Assembly (NCBI GenBank): GCA_029204225.1
Contig: CM055102.1
Span: 9,373,456-9,437,455, forward strand
Length of the DNA stretch: 64,000 nt
DNA from: Diphasiastrum complanatum
Lineage: Eukaryota; Streptophyta; Lycopodiopsida; Lycopodiales; Lycopodiaceae
Direction: 5' to 3'
Shown: positions 22,326 to 33,098 of the stretch, in pieces
Layout of the letters: each line of letters opens with the position of its first letter
Numbering within the stretch: the stretch's first letter is position 1
Notes under the pieces: generated by a model
The model's input: the letters and a program-made list of their open reading frames with translations, nothing else
Database searches by the model: none
Told to the model about the DNA's origin: nothing
Program-made: the position numbers and the translations under genes

Positions 22326-23496
22326 TGTAGCGTAGGCATCCCAAAGGGAGCCGGGAATCACGACTTAGCTTCCCAGCCTTCAACTCTTGTCGTCTAAACT
22401 CACTTGACATACAAGCAGCCAACTCGCCAACAACGATCAAACTTAACCAACTAGAAGTTCATAAACCAACATTGAGATCCAACTTGGCACCATGCCAGAT
22501 CGGGGATCCCGATGTGGGTGACTTCCCTCCAAGCAAGCCGCCCGACATACATCAAACTTAACCAACTCGAAGCTTTGTTACAAACGAGTAACATCCATTC
22601 CAATCAAGGGGTCTGACTTACATCAGACTTAACCAACTGAAAGCTTCGTCACGAGCGCTGGAAGCCAACCTGGCGCCACGCCAGACTGAATAGCCATAAA
22701 CATGTAACTTCTACCCAAGCAAGCCATCCAACTCAGCCGACAGGTTAGAGCCCGTTCCCCAAGAGCTTAACCCATTCACGTTCATGCAAGGAACACTCAG
22801 AACCACAAGCCGCGATAGATATGGAAACAACCAGTTCCTGGACCAAATGGTCCCGACAGCATATCGTTGGCGTCCCGGGATACAACCCTAAGCTATGTGC
22901 CAAATTAAAAAGTTTGAAGCGGCTTTACAACTGGCGCTTTTACCGAACACTGAAAACCAGAAGGTAATCAGAGTCAGTTTGAGAAAAATCTCACTTTATT
23001 GATAAATTTGAGAAAGTTACATTTCAAGTGTGTGACCGACTCTAGTCTCCGGGGCACTGGCATACCAAGGCGAGTGCCAAGACAACATTCCAGCAAGGGA
23101 GGCTGAGACTTGGTTGGAGCTCGTCCTGAGTCGCAACCCGAGTATTGGTGGGATTCGCCACCTCCCCTCATACCAAGTACTCTACCCAGGCTGGTAAAGC
23201 ATGTTTTCTCTCTCTAGAAAGTCATTTTCTCTCTCTAGAATTCATTGATCCCCAGGCTTCCTTTGATCATGCCTAGATTGTGTGAGGTGATTGCACATCG
23301 ATCTGAGCTCTCTGGACTTCGCTAGAACCGATCAAAGATTTTCAGCCATAGGAACTTGGTGTCGGTTGGATTCTGGTCACAGTGGTGCCGGGAGCGGCGC
23401 TGGCGCCGGTGGAGCAGCAGGGGTGCTGCTAGCACCAGGGACAATGCTGACGCCGGTGGCGCCGGAAGTAAAGCTTGTAAAGGTAACTTTATAACA
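22326..23496 (-). repeat. LARD-like element, 5' LTR
   Basis: Starts TGTAGCGTAGGCATCCCAAA and ends TTTATAACA. The primer site at 22311-22323 shows that this is the 5' copy on the minus strand. Confidence 0.88.
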
Positions 23497-23692
23497 GATA
23501 GTTAGCTCTTGTTAAATATTATTTAAACTACATTGGGCCCTTTCTGGCCTATTATCCTTATTAGTCACTTTGAAGGGCCTAAAGAGGGAACCGGCTTGTT
23601 CTTAAGGCTAATAGCTCCTTTTGGGCCTACAAAGCTTACATTGGATATCATCTTGCATGTATAAGCATGGATGTACTAAAAGTACATGACAT

Positions 23693-23843
23693 TGTTGTCC
23701 GTACAAAAATAGTAAACTACTATATTCACAAGTGTGGATCCGAAAATAGCATAAAATAAGCATTCTACACACAAGATTGCAAAATATTACAAATATAGTA
23801 CACCGATGGATAGATGAACCCAAGAGAACTCATGTATAAGCAT

Positions 23844-23917
<74 letters not shown>

Positions 23918-24200
23918 TGTCTCTTTCCACGAGTGTACAACTATATATAGCATATCCATTTTCCCTCCATAACAAAAACCCTAGTATTAATGTGGACTAA
24001 ATTCAAATGTTTCCACATTCAAATTTGAATCTCTAAAACTCGTGTCCTACACTTTTTCACACTTTCAAAAAGTTTTTATTCAAATGCTTTTAGACTAATA
24101 TAACTTTGAAAAGTCAAACTCTAAGTCTAATATAAAATTGGTCTTAATTGTCAAATATACAAATGTGATCAAAATAACAAACTAATTGAAATTTCTCACA
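23693..24200 (-). repeat. 3' LTR of copia P5
   Basis: TGTTGTCCG ... TTTCTCACA on the given strand (TG..CA). A purine tract (GAAGAGGGAG on the minus strand) adjoins at 24201-24210, after the RNase H end. The LTR contains a long GA repeat. It touches the outer end of the E2 LTR at 23691. Confidence 0.7.
23846..23914. repeat. (GA)n microsatellite
   Basis: About 34 uninterrupted GA dinucleotides within the P5 LTR. The Ser-Leu repeat frames on the minus strand are artefacts of it. Confidence 0.97.
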
Positions 24201-24896
24201 CTCCCTCTTCAACTAGTTTTAGCATAGACATTGAGAACACTCCAAGTGAAGTCGTATGCTTCATGAACAAGTCCTTTCCCAATGCTTTGGCGAAGATATT
24301 AGCTAAACATTCCCTTGAGGACACATGTTGAAGCTCCACCTCCTTTGCCAAGACTTGCTCCCTCACAAAGTGATATGCCACCTCAATATGCTTGCTCCTA
24401 GCATGAAAGATGGGATTGGTTGCCAACTTTGGGCTGATAGGTTGTCACAAAAGATGATGGGCTCTCTGAAAAATCCAGCAAGTGAAGATCCTTAATCATC
24501 CTCTTGATCCATACCATCTCCTTTGTGCAATGTGTAAGTGATGAGATATTGGCTTGTTTCTTTGACATTTATGATATAGCTTCATCACCTATGAAAATAC
24601 AATGAGCACTTATGGATTTCCTATCCATTTTATCTCCATCAAAGTCCAAATCTGAAAATCCAAACAAGTTAGGTGATGATCCCTCATACAATGTGCCAAA
24701 ATCTCAAGTTCCAATGATGTACCTCAAAACTCGTTTCCCTAGCTTCCAATGCTCTTCACTAGGATCTTGCATGAATTGGCTCAATCTACCAACACAATAG
24801 CTTAGATCTGGTCTTGTGATGGTTAGATAGATGAGTGAACCAACTAGCTTCCTATAGAGATTAATGTCCTTGAAGGATCTTTCATTACCTCTTATA
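24196..24896 (-). pseudogene. Copia P5 reverse transcriptase end and RNase H
   Basis: Leftward: GNERSFKDINLYRKLVGSLI and RPDLSYCVGRLSQFMQDPS (24704-24890) are the RT-to-RNase H linker of copia. Then come frameshifted RNase H pieces, and SKHIEVAYHFVREQV with ECLANIFAKALGKD (24196-24426) at the end. The part upstream in the gene continues across the E5 insertion at 29921-30904. Removing E5 and one GTTAG joins the frame at the LTIRGNE region. Several frameshifts are present. Confidence 0.88.
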
Positions 24897-24901
24897 GTTA
24901 G
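24897..24901. repeat. Target-site duplication of E5, left copy
   Basis: GTTAG, repeated at 29916-29920. The interrupted copia frame reads through when one copy is removed. Confidence 0.88.
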
Positions 24902-25422
24902 TGTTATGTCCATGACCAGTACATAGGATACAGTATATTGTTAGTCTTGGATACATGGTACTCCAGTGAAACAACTGTTAGTTATGCCACGTCATACTGG
25001 ACGTGACCAGAAAGTAACTAATATCCTTGTCAGGCCCAGAACACACTAAGTAGAGTTTAGACAAGGTATGAGATAGTGTATGCATGTGTAGAGTTATCAA
25101 TCGCAATTCTACGAATAGTTGGTCCATGCATAGGACTCTATTCTAGGTGAATCTATGTATAGGAAACATAGGACTATGCATGGCTATGTGCCCAGGATGC
25201 ATTAAGCTCTATATAAGGGGTCCAAACTCACCCTACTCCTCATCATGGTTCTTGATTCATTGTCAGGCTCTCACTCTACATTCATGCTTCTTGTTCCTTG
25301 GCTTGGGGGTGAGGCTTCTAGAGATTGATTGGATGCTTCTACTTGGTTGGGTGGTTTTTCCACAGTGTGTTATCCTTTTGTGTTTAGGATTTGTAAGTAG
25401 GATCTAAGGAGCTTCCCTTATA
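24902..25422 (+). repeat. E5 5' LTR
   Basis: TGTTATGTCC ... CCCTTATA. It pairs with 29397-29915 with few differences. The element ends TG..TA rather than TG..CA, and this boundary is fixed by the GTTAG duplications. Confidence 0.9.
25209..25218 (+). promoter_or_regulatory. Probable TATA box of the E5 LTR
   Basis: CTATATAAGG in mid-LTR, conserved at about 29703-29712 in the 3' LTR. Confidence 0.5.
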
Positions 25423-25435
25423 GTGGTATTAGAGC

Positions 25436-27207
25436 AAGGCTTACAAGCTTGGAGAGGTGGTGCTTTTCATAGGAGCTTGGTGGTATTCAACTAGTATTCT
25501 CATCCAAGGAGAGGAGCAAGGTTGCAACTTGGTGGATCTTCCCAAATTCAATTTGCATGTCCCATATCTCTCTCAAATTTATTATGGTTTATGGAGAATT
25601 GTGCTAGGAAATCAATTTTGGTGTCTTTTTTGAAGTTTTAGCATGTCTAGCTCAAAACTAGTGAAGGATCTGAAATTTCCAACAAGTTAACTCACTTTGA
25701 AATAGTTGAAATTCAGTTTGCATGTTGGATCTTCCCATGTATTTGGATTCTAGGATCTTTTGTGGCCAAATTTGGCTTGTTTTCCATGTTTTGGCACAAA
25801 ATGAAGGGTAGAATTCAAAATCCAACAAGACCAAATCAATTGATTGGTTGTAACTATGTAGTTTGGATTGCATTGGATTTGGAAAACTTTCTTGCCATTA
25901 ATTTCCAATTGTGCATGGTGAAATAACCTAGAAAGGGCTAAAATTCATGATTTTTGCTTGTTTTTTCATTAAATTGGATGGTAGGAGGTTGTTGAGCATC
26001 AATTGAACCTGGAAATAGATGAATCATAGTCTTTTGAAGCTTTCCTAGAAGTTAGAGCCAAGAATTCCAGCAATTGGGTTTGTAGGAAGTCAAAAAATGT
26101 CAAAAATTAACCAATTTTGGTGAATTTTGGGGGATGGATTTCTCTACATTCATAAGGGGATCATTCTGGATTTGTTCCAACATTATTTGTATTTCTTTTT
26201 ACCTTCCCAGCAAGCTATCAGACCTGTAAATTGATGGGTAGAGACTTATGTTTCAATTCCATCAAGTTTGTAGCAATTTTGACTTCTAGAAACCAAGAAT
26301 TCATGGTTCTCAACCCATACTACTTCATAGGATCTGTATGAAGGCTTCATGGAACTCTTAGAGACCATTTAAGACTGTTTGAATCATCACTTTTAGGTTT
26401 GGTTGAGTGTTTGCATGTTTTTTGAGAAATAGGTCTTGAAAAAGTGCGCCCTCCTATAGCTTAGATGGATGTTCTGAACTCGCACGTGTGAGTCCTAGGT
26501 GGCAGGTTGACATGGCAAGTGTCTTGTTCACTAGGTCTCCCTCTGTATTGAGCTTTACAACACCCAATTTGGTGTCCTATAGCAAAAAATATGAGCATAT
26601 GAAGTTTTGCAATTTTGTGAGCAAAATTGATAAAATTTCCAATTGTTCCGATTGCATGCATGACGATTTCCTATTTTGAGGTACTGTGCTTGCATGGAAT
26701 GTCTGCATGTGGTTTCTTTGAGTGATTCTGACATGCATAAGTTGGTTAGATCTGTTTTGAGTGGTCATACGCATGTACTTTGACGATTAGATACAAAACT
26801 GGATTTTATAGTTGACAATTTCCGTAGAACTGAATTTTTACGTAAAATTCCGTAAAGTAAAAAATCAGTTTAATGTCACATGTCTTGCATGCCTGATAGA
26901 CATTAATGAAGTAAAATTAGAAATCAAACAGTGAATCAAATTTTCGATTTCGATTGCTTAATAACTGACTATGATTTTTTATGAATTTTTAGAAAACATA
27001 AAATTTTAAAAAAATTAATTAATTAAAAGTGTGAAAATTTGAAATTTTTAGTTTTTTTCAGTTTCTTGTAATGTCTATGAAATTGACTAAAAATAGTGAT
27101 TTGACTATACTGGAGTCAATTTCAGTCAGTTTTTGGTCAACAGTACTTCACTATGAGTTAATCAGATATTAACTAAATTTAGTAATTTCTAGGACAAATA
27201 TATCGAG
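25436..27207 (+). other. E5 leader
   Basis: Long non-coding stretch between the primer site and the gag start codon, with no domain-bearing frame. AT-rich with no clear repeat. Confidence 0.6.
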
Positions 27208-27553
27208 ATGGCCGAAGAAACTTCAAATCAAGCTGCAAATCTAGGTGCGTCAACTTATATGGTATTTTGTCAACAGTTGAGTACGACACTCAATGATATG
27301 AATAATCGTAATTCGATGAGAGATCAACAAATGGAGGTTCTTTTGAATCAAGTCAAATTGATATCTTCACCCAATCTCGGTTTTCAACCGGAGGTTTATG
27401 CGGACGAGAAGAAGGAAAAGAAACCTGAGGGCGTCGAGGACTGGCTGGCCAAGTGGAGTAGTCTTCAATCTGCACGGTGTTCCTGATGAGAAGAAAATTG
27501 AAAGTGTCGTGTTGTTCTTACGCGGCAAGGCATCATTTTTTCAACGACTTCAA
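27208..27553 (+). pseudogene. E5 gag N-terminal fragment
   Basis: A frame from the ATG at 27208 gives a 92-residue polar, coiled-looking stretch (NDMNNRNSMRDQQMEVLLNQ) and then VEDWLAKW. A frameshift follows; the next frame reads VPDEKKIESVVLFLRGKAS, the usual gag helix of gypsy chromoviruses. It is then cut by the fold-back element. Confidence 0.75.
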
Positions 27554-28250
27554 AACGGCTTTTTATTAGTTAGAATGAGAAAAAAGGGAACCCAATAATT
27601 CTTTGGGCCCCCATTTTGAAAAAAAGATTTAAAAAAAAAAATGGAGCGAGGGGGATGAGAGTACACTTCCCCCCCCCCACCCACCGTGCTCTTGTACCTT
27701 CTCCCCTCCCCGACTCACTAGCCGCTCCCCACACCCCGGACCGCTGGACCCCTTCGGGGCGCGGGGCCTAGATTGCACCACCCCCCTCCTACTTTAAATG
27801 GGTTTTAATGGGGGGGATTTTTTTTTAAATAGATGGACACACCCACCGCACGCCCAAGCCCGCCAGCTGCTCACGTGGGTAGAGCGCGCTCCTGCCCACA
27901 TCGAGCAGCTGGCAGGGGTGGGCGCGCGATGGGTGTGTCCACACATCAAAGGCCCCCTCATCTCTATGTCATTCACTTCATTAGGGGAGGGGGTGTCATG
28001 GTGCAATCCAGAGGGAGGGTCCCGAAGGGGGCCAATGGTCTGAGAGGTGGGGAGCGGCTAGCGCGTCAGGGGAGGGGAGAAGGTACAAGGGGGGAGATGT
28101 ACAAGGGAGGGGAAGGTACAAGGGGGGAAGTGGGGGATGTATTCTCATCCCCCTCTCCCCCATTTTTTTTTTTAAATCTTTTTTTCAAAATGGGGGCCCA
28201 AAGAAATATTGGGCCCCATTGTCTCTCATTCTAACTAATAAAAAGCCGTT
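27554..28250. mobile_element. Fold-back (snap-back) DNA element, about 0.7 kb
   Basis: The two ends are inverted copies: AACGGCTTTTTATTAG at 27554 and its reverse complement ending at 28250. Inverted matching continues inward past GGGCCCCCATTTTGAAAAAA and TGTACCTTCTCCCCTCCCC, to TGGACACACCCA and CCAGCTGCTC near the centre (about 27835-27950). The whole element is one imperfect inverted repeat with arms of about 340 bp. It is much richer in G and C than its surroundings and contains long C and T runs. The open frames at 27794-28234 are by-products. A target duplication is not certain; similarity of the arms may extend about 15 bp further out. Confidence 0.85.
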
Positions 28251-28486
28251 GAAGGCTTTGAAAAAATAGAGAATTTATATTGGATATAATATTTTAGGCT
28301 ACATTAAAATTTTATGTCCTTGTGATATTATACTAGGTTAAGATGCAGCCTATAAAAATCTGAACTAACCCATGATAAACTCTCAGTGAACTGCCACATA
28401 GGACGATTAATGAGTTAATTAATCCCAATTAGCAAACATGTTTAGGCAAGGAAGAGGCCCTTTTTGAGTTCAAAAAGGGCCCTAAT

Positions 28487-29368
28487 GGTCTGCCAAGTGA
28501 CATTGTTAGTGATAGAGATCCTAGGTTCACAGGTCACTTTTGGTCAGCAGTATTCCATAAACTGGAAACTTCTTTGAGGTTGAGTTCTTCTGATCATTCT
28601 GAATCAGATGGCCTGACAGAAAGGACTAATCAAACTATGGAAGATATATTGAGGACGTATGTTTCTCACAGGCAATCTCATTGGGAAAATTATCTCCCAC
28701 TGGTTGAGTTTGTATATAATAGTAGAAAACATTCTGCTACAGGTTACAGTCCTTTTATGCTTATGTACGGTTTTCAACCTAGATCTCTAGTAAATGTTGA
28801 GACGAAGTCTGTTAAGATCTAGAAGATTGCTGAGTTTTTGCATGATATGCAAGAAATGTTGCAAGTAGCTAAGGATAGTATTCGGAGTGCTCAAGATAGA
28901 GCTAAACACTATACCGATCTTAAGAGATCTCCAAGAGATTTTAAAGTTGATGACTGGATATATCTTAGGATTCCAAAATATTCTAAGATGTTACGTATAG
29001 GAAAGCATTATAAGCTATCTACCCATTATTGTGGACCTTTCAGGATTGTACGTAAAATTGGTTCTTTGGTGTATGAACTCGATCTTCAAGAAAAATCAGC
29101 TACACACCTAGTGTTTCATGTAAGTCATTTGAAACTAAGTTTACATGATGGTGATACAGTTGGATCGGATGAGGATTTATCCCATTTGGAAGATTTGTCG
29201 CTTAGTGTACCTTTGGAACTTGAGAAAGTGCTCAGAACCATAGATAAACAATTGAGAAATCGTTCTATCTCAGAGTGCTTAACTCGGTGGAAGGGTCGTA
29301 CTGAGGATGATGATTCATGGGAGAGAGTTAATAACATAAAGAAGAATTTTTCAAATTTTAGTTTCTAA
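28487..29368 (+). pseudogene. E5 integrase C-terminal half with chromodomain
   Basis: From 28487 the frame reads LPSDIVSDRDPRFTGHFW (second catalytic Asp region), then the SDGLTERTNQTMEDILR block containing the catalytic Glu, and YNSRKHSATGYSPFMLMYG. One in-frame stop at 28820-28822 interrupts it. The frame 28838-29368 continues with the KVDDWIYLRIP module, YCGPFRIVRKIG (GPY/F-like module) and a C-terminal chromodomain-like block, CLTRWKGRTEDDDSWERVNN. The first catalytic Asp and everything upstream are deleted. Confidence 0.9.
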
Positions 29369-29396
29369 GGATAGAAACAGTTTAAGGAGGGAAGAA

Positions 29397-29915
29397 TATT
29401 ATGTCCATGACCAGTACATAGGATACAGTATATTGTTAGTCTTGGATACACGATACTCCAGTGAAACAACTGTTAGTTATGCCACGTCATACTGGACGTG
29501 ACCCAAAAGTAACTAATATCCTTGTGAGGCCCAGAACACACTAAGTGGAGTCTAGACAAGGTATGAGACAGGTATGCATGTGTAGAGTTATCAATAGCAA
29601 TTCTATGAATAGTTGGTCCATGCATAGGACTCTATTCTAGGTGAATCTATGAATAGGGAACATAGGGCTATGCATGGCTATGTGCCCAGGATGCATTAGG
29701 CTCTATATAAGGGGTCCAAACTCGTTCTACTCATCATCATGGTTCTTGATTCATTGCCAGACTCTCACTCTACATTCATGCTTCTTGTTCCTTGGCTTGG
29801 GGTGAGGCTTCTAGAGATTGATTGGATGCTTCTACTTGGTTGGTTGGTTTCTCCACAGTGTGTTATCCTTTCGTGTTTAGGATTTGTAAGCAGGATCTAA
29901 GGAGCTTCCCGTATA
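29397..29915 (+). repeat. E5 3' LTR
   Basis: TATTATGTCC ... CCCGTATA, partner of 24902-25422; the first dinucleotide has changed from TG to TA. It is followed by GTTAG at 29916-29920. Confidence 0.9.
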
Positions 29916-29920
29916 GTTAG

Positions 29921-30904
29921 CTTTACATTTGACTCCATAGGTGTATCATAAAATGTTGCATCTACCATATGAAATCTTTCTAGAATAGAATTAGCATACT
30001 TCTCTTGACAAATAAAAGTAGATTGAGAAGATCTAATCACTTCTATTCCTAAAATGTATGCAAATGACCAAGATCATGCACCTCAAACTCACCCTTGAGA
30101 GCACTCTTGATATCCTCCACATCTTGGTTGTCTCCACCACTCAAGACGATATCATCCACATAGATTAGCAAGATGGTAACATCATTTCCAGCAAACCTAT
30201 AATAAAGTGAATGATTATACTCACTCATAACAAAGCCTTGAGAGAGTAAAAAGGTGTTAAGATTAGCATACCAACTTTTTGGTGCTTGCTTAAGGCCATA
30301 TAAGCTCTTTTGTAAAAGACACACATGATTTGGCTTTGTATGTAGCTCTTAGGTTGTTCCATGTACACTTCCTCCTCAACATCACCGTTCAAAAAAGCAT
30401 TTGTGATATCCAATTGCCATAGATCCCATCCATAAAGAGTAGGGAGAGATATAATGACCCGAATACTCACCATTTTTGCCACAGGTGCAAAGGTTTCATC
30501 ATATTCAATACCATGCTCTTGAGCATATTCTTTTGCCACCAACTTTGCCTTATGCTTATTGATAGATCCATCTTTGTCTTCACTTTGAAGATCCATTTAC
30601 ATCCAATAGCTTTCTTGTCCTTAGGTAATTCTGCCAATCTCCATGTTTCATTCTTTATAAGAGCTTGATACTCGAGATCCATTGCTTGGATCCACTCCTC
30701 TTTGTTCCTTGCTTCATCTACATAAGTAGGTTTATCAAAAGAGGTTAGAAAAGCAAAGTGTGTACCTCCAACGACTTGCTTACCTTTCTCATTACATGTG
30801 AGCCTTGAAGGCATTTGTCTTTCCCTTGATGTTCTCCTTGGCTTTTGACTTGATGAAGGTCCTTCATCATCACTATCTAAAGTAGGATGAACACACTGGT
30901 GCAT
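29921..30904 (-). pseudogene. Copia P5 reverse transcriptase, N-terminal part
   Basis: Leftward from 30904: WIQAMDLEYQALIKNETWRL and GCKWIFKVK (start of the copia RT domain), then KLVAKEYAQEHGIEYDETFA, WQLDITNAFLNGDVEEEVYM, LLQKSLYGLKQAPKSWY and the catalytic YVDDIVLSGGD (about 30140-30165). At least two frameshifts split it into three frames. Protease and integrase are absent; the element is cut at about 30905. It continues at 24896 beyond the E5 insertion. Confidence 0.92.
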
Positions 30905-31385
30905 TTATTCATAGGAAAAAGCAGTGGGTACATTGATGAAAATAATATATACACCTCGAAGGGGAAGTTTAAACGAAAGTAAGCTCAAACAAGAGCGAAG
31001 CTTATAGTAAAGTTAAGATTAATCCAGATCCTGGCATTAAAAATAAAAGTGCATAAACTATGATGATGTCAGTGGGAGTCTGCCAATTGACTGCAGCAGA
31101 TCAAAAAAGTGAAGAGGTGGTGAGTCGGCTAATTAAGAGAGATGAGATGTAGCAGACCCATCCACCGTCGCCCGTTGTAGAATTGATAGGGTCTGAGCAC
31201 GTTGCAGGGCAATGGAAATATGTTGTTTGAAAGAGAACCAGGAATACCTTGACGCTCTGCCGCTTGATGAGAACACATGCGAAGAAAATTCTCAAAGCGT
31301 CAATGCAAAGTGCCGTAAGTCTCAATTGCCAAGGCAAACCCTTTCCAGCATGCTCTATGAGGCTCCTTCGGTGTTGCATTGAGCT
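30905..31385. other. Unassigned sequence between copia P5 and the LINE tail
   Basis: No reading frame with a recognisable domain. The part from about 31160 may be upstream LINE sequence, since it has the same GC-richer look as the tail. Confidence 0.4.
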
Positions 31386-31943
31386 CGGCTACTTTCTTGT
31401 GCGGGTCCTGGTGCAGGAGCTTGGTTGTCAGCTCAGCCTGTTATTCCTTCCTTTTGGTTGTCTTCGACCATCTTCACCACTGCTCTTCGTCTTCACTTGG
31501 GGCTACATCATCCTTCGGTCTTGGGTCTCTCCAGGTGTGTTTGTGGTCACCCTATTGATGCTTTGGCTATCCACCTCCTCCACTGTCCTTCTGGGAGTGA
31601 ACGCACAACTACACATGATGTTGTTAGAGATGTAGTGGCCGCTATAGCCAAAGATGGAGGATTCCATGTCCTCAGAGAGCAGTCTCATATCCTTCCTTCT
31701 TCCGCGTCCCACTCTTTCCGCAGGCGGATTAACATTGTCCTCTCTCGGGATGGGCTTTGTACTTTGGTAGATGTTGTTGTTGCTAATCCCACGCGTGGTG
31801 ACTTGTTGCCTCGCTCTGCCTTTACACCCGGTGAAGCGGCAGGTGTGGTAGCACAAGAGAAGGAAAAAAACTACTCCGACATGCACCCCACTGTTGCTTT
31901 CCTTCTCTTGTGCACGCACTCCAAGAGGGTCTCTTGCAAGTGA
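31386..31943 (+). pseudogene. Non-LTR retrotransposon C-terminal region
   Basis: The frame contains AGPGAGAWLSA, then CVCGHPIDALAIHLLHC (C-X-C-X9-H-X3-C) and RRRINIVLSRDGLCTLVDVV. This order (GAGAWL, a CCHC finger, then an R..D..D block) resembles the C-terminal end of LINE-type elements with a restriction-like endonuclease. No reverse transcriptase precedes it, so it is a 5'-truncated fragment. The last 20 residues diverge, and the open frame ends at 31943. Assignment to a LINE clade is uncertain. Confidence 0.55.
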
Positions 31944-32983
31944 TCAGAGCTGAAAGTGAGGATTTGCTCAAAAAGAGAAAGACAAGCTTGGGTAGAGAGG
32001 GGGAGGAGCTCTCGCGTAGCAATGAGGAGGTGTTGGAAAGGCAGAGAATTACTATCCACATGATCAACGTAGAACAACTGATCAGACAGATCTTGATTTT
32101 ACTAACAAAGTGCGCAATTTATTTGACAAAAGATGAGAAAGAAATGAACGCAAACTCGAAACATTTCTATTCGTGACCAATGCGAAGGATTTGCGAAGTT
32201 TGTCTTGCAGTCAACTCAAAAGGTTCATGAAAGATTCGCGAAATAGTTTCTTGTATAAGCTCGTGGTTTTTTTGTTGAAGCTCGAAAGATTCGCCAACGG
32301 AATCTTGTCATGAAATATTCTGTTTTTTTTTCAAACCTTAGATGTCGCAAAATTGTCGCGAACAATTTGTGAAATCTTCTGGACTCTTCTTCAAGCTCAA
32401 GAATTGTCATCTGTCGCGAACAATTTGCGAAAGACGAAAATGTCGTGAAGAGACAAGTGTCACAAACGATTCACGAAACATGAAGCTGAGACGAAGAGAT
32501 GAACTATCGCGAATTATTCGCATACAGATTTTATTTGAGCCTGGAAATAGAGCGTCTATTTGAATATCAAACATCGTAAACGGCTAGATATCTACTGCTA
32601 CAGCATAAAAGACCAAACGACCTGTAAATAAAAGGCCAAAAGACCTATCCTGTGACAATATAAATACATGTGCACTACTCGTTGTAGCAACTCACTCAAT
32701 CAGAGACACAACAGTGAGATAAGACAGCAAGAGATGTATATTGATTAATCAGATTCAGAATTATAAAAATTCATTTTTGATCAATAGTTTCTTATTGTCT
32801 AAATTGTCTTAAGTTGTCTCTTACTTCCACATATAATTTCTACACGCATATTCAATCAAAACTAATATTGTTCTATGAATACATAGATCAGATACAATCG
32901 CGATTGAAAACACTGATATTAGTTTGATTTATTCAAACTTGCATCATGTTCTCTGTGGAAGAATAATTACTATTTTTCCTATA
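31944..32983 (+). repeat. 5' LTR region of copia P2
   Basis: Sequence leading up to the P2 primer site. The LTR start is not fixed; TGTTGGAAAGG at about 32032 is one candidate. It carries repeated TCGCGA-type motifs at 32190-32521 and a TATA-like AATATAAATA at 32658-32667. It ends near TTTTTCCTATA. No second copy is present, because P2 is cut at its 3' side. Confidence 0.6.
32658..32667 (+). promoter_or_regulatory. Probable TATA box of the P2 LTR
   Basis: AATATAAATA, about 320 bases before the primer site and downstream of the CG-motif cluster. Confidence 0.45.
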
Positions 32984-32984
32984 G

Positions 32985-32996
32985 TGGTATCAGAGC
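32985..32996 (+). other. P2 primer-binding site
   Basis: TGGTATCAGAGC, an exact initiator-Met tRNA site, placed next to the end of the LTR region. Confidence 0.85.
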
Positions 32997-33098
32997 CAAC
33001 GGAATTAAAGTTGATACAGTGGTATCTTCGCATCTCTCTCAACATTCTTCATGCGTCCATCAGTAAGCCACTATCTGGAGCTTATTCAAAATTAAAAG

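Larger units (their letters stand above)
18814..23496 (-). mobile_element. Non-autonomous LTR element without coding region (LARD-like)
   Basis: 4683 bp with LTRs of 1198 bp (18814-20011) and 1171 bp (22326-23496), both TGTAGCG ... AACA, flanked by GATAG duplications. On the minus strand the 5' LTR is the right one: TGGTATCAGAGCC reads at 22311-22323, two bases inside it. The purine tract lies at about 20012-20030 next to the left LTR. The internal 2.3 kb holds no gag or pol frame; only short frames without domains are seen. It would need proteins from another element to move. The LTRs are GC-richer than the surrounding DNA. Confidence 0.88.
18472..23691 (-). repeat. E2 5' LTR, split by a nested element
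   Basis: TGTCATGTGCC at 18472 and AGTACATGACA ending at 23691 form inverted ends (TGTCATGT / ACATGACA). Without the insertion at 18814-23496 and one 5-bp duplication the LTR is about 530 bp: 18472-18813 plus 23502-23691. The distal part matches 13561-13788. It abuts the LTR of copia P5 at 23693. Confidence 0.8.
24902..29915 (+). mobile_element. Ty3/gypsy chromovirus E5, internally deleted
   Basis: 5014 bp with LTRs at 24902-25422 and 29397-29915, a primer site TGGTATTAGAGC at 25424-25435 (one base from initiator-Met form), and purine tract AAGGAGGGAAGA before the 3' LTR. The interior has a gag start at 27208, a fold-back element at 27554-28250, and then only the last half of integrase with the C-terminal module and chromodomain (28487-29368). 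Protease, reverse transcriptase and RNase H are deleted. The chromodomain marks the chromovirus branch. It sits in the reverse transcriptase of copia P5. Confidence 0.92.

Noticed and set aside
27833-28234. 133-residue Pro/Gly/Arg-rich protein
   Set aside because: Arises from the GC-rich inverted repeat of the fold-back element and is cut by poly-purine/pyrimidine runs.
31503-31919. 138-residue antisense frame as a gene
   Set aside because: It is the reverse-strand shadow of the LINE tail, with no domain of its own.
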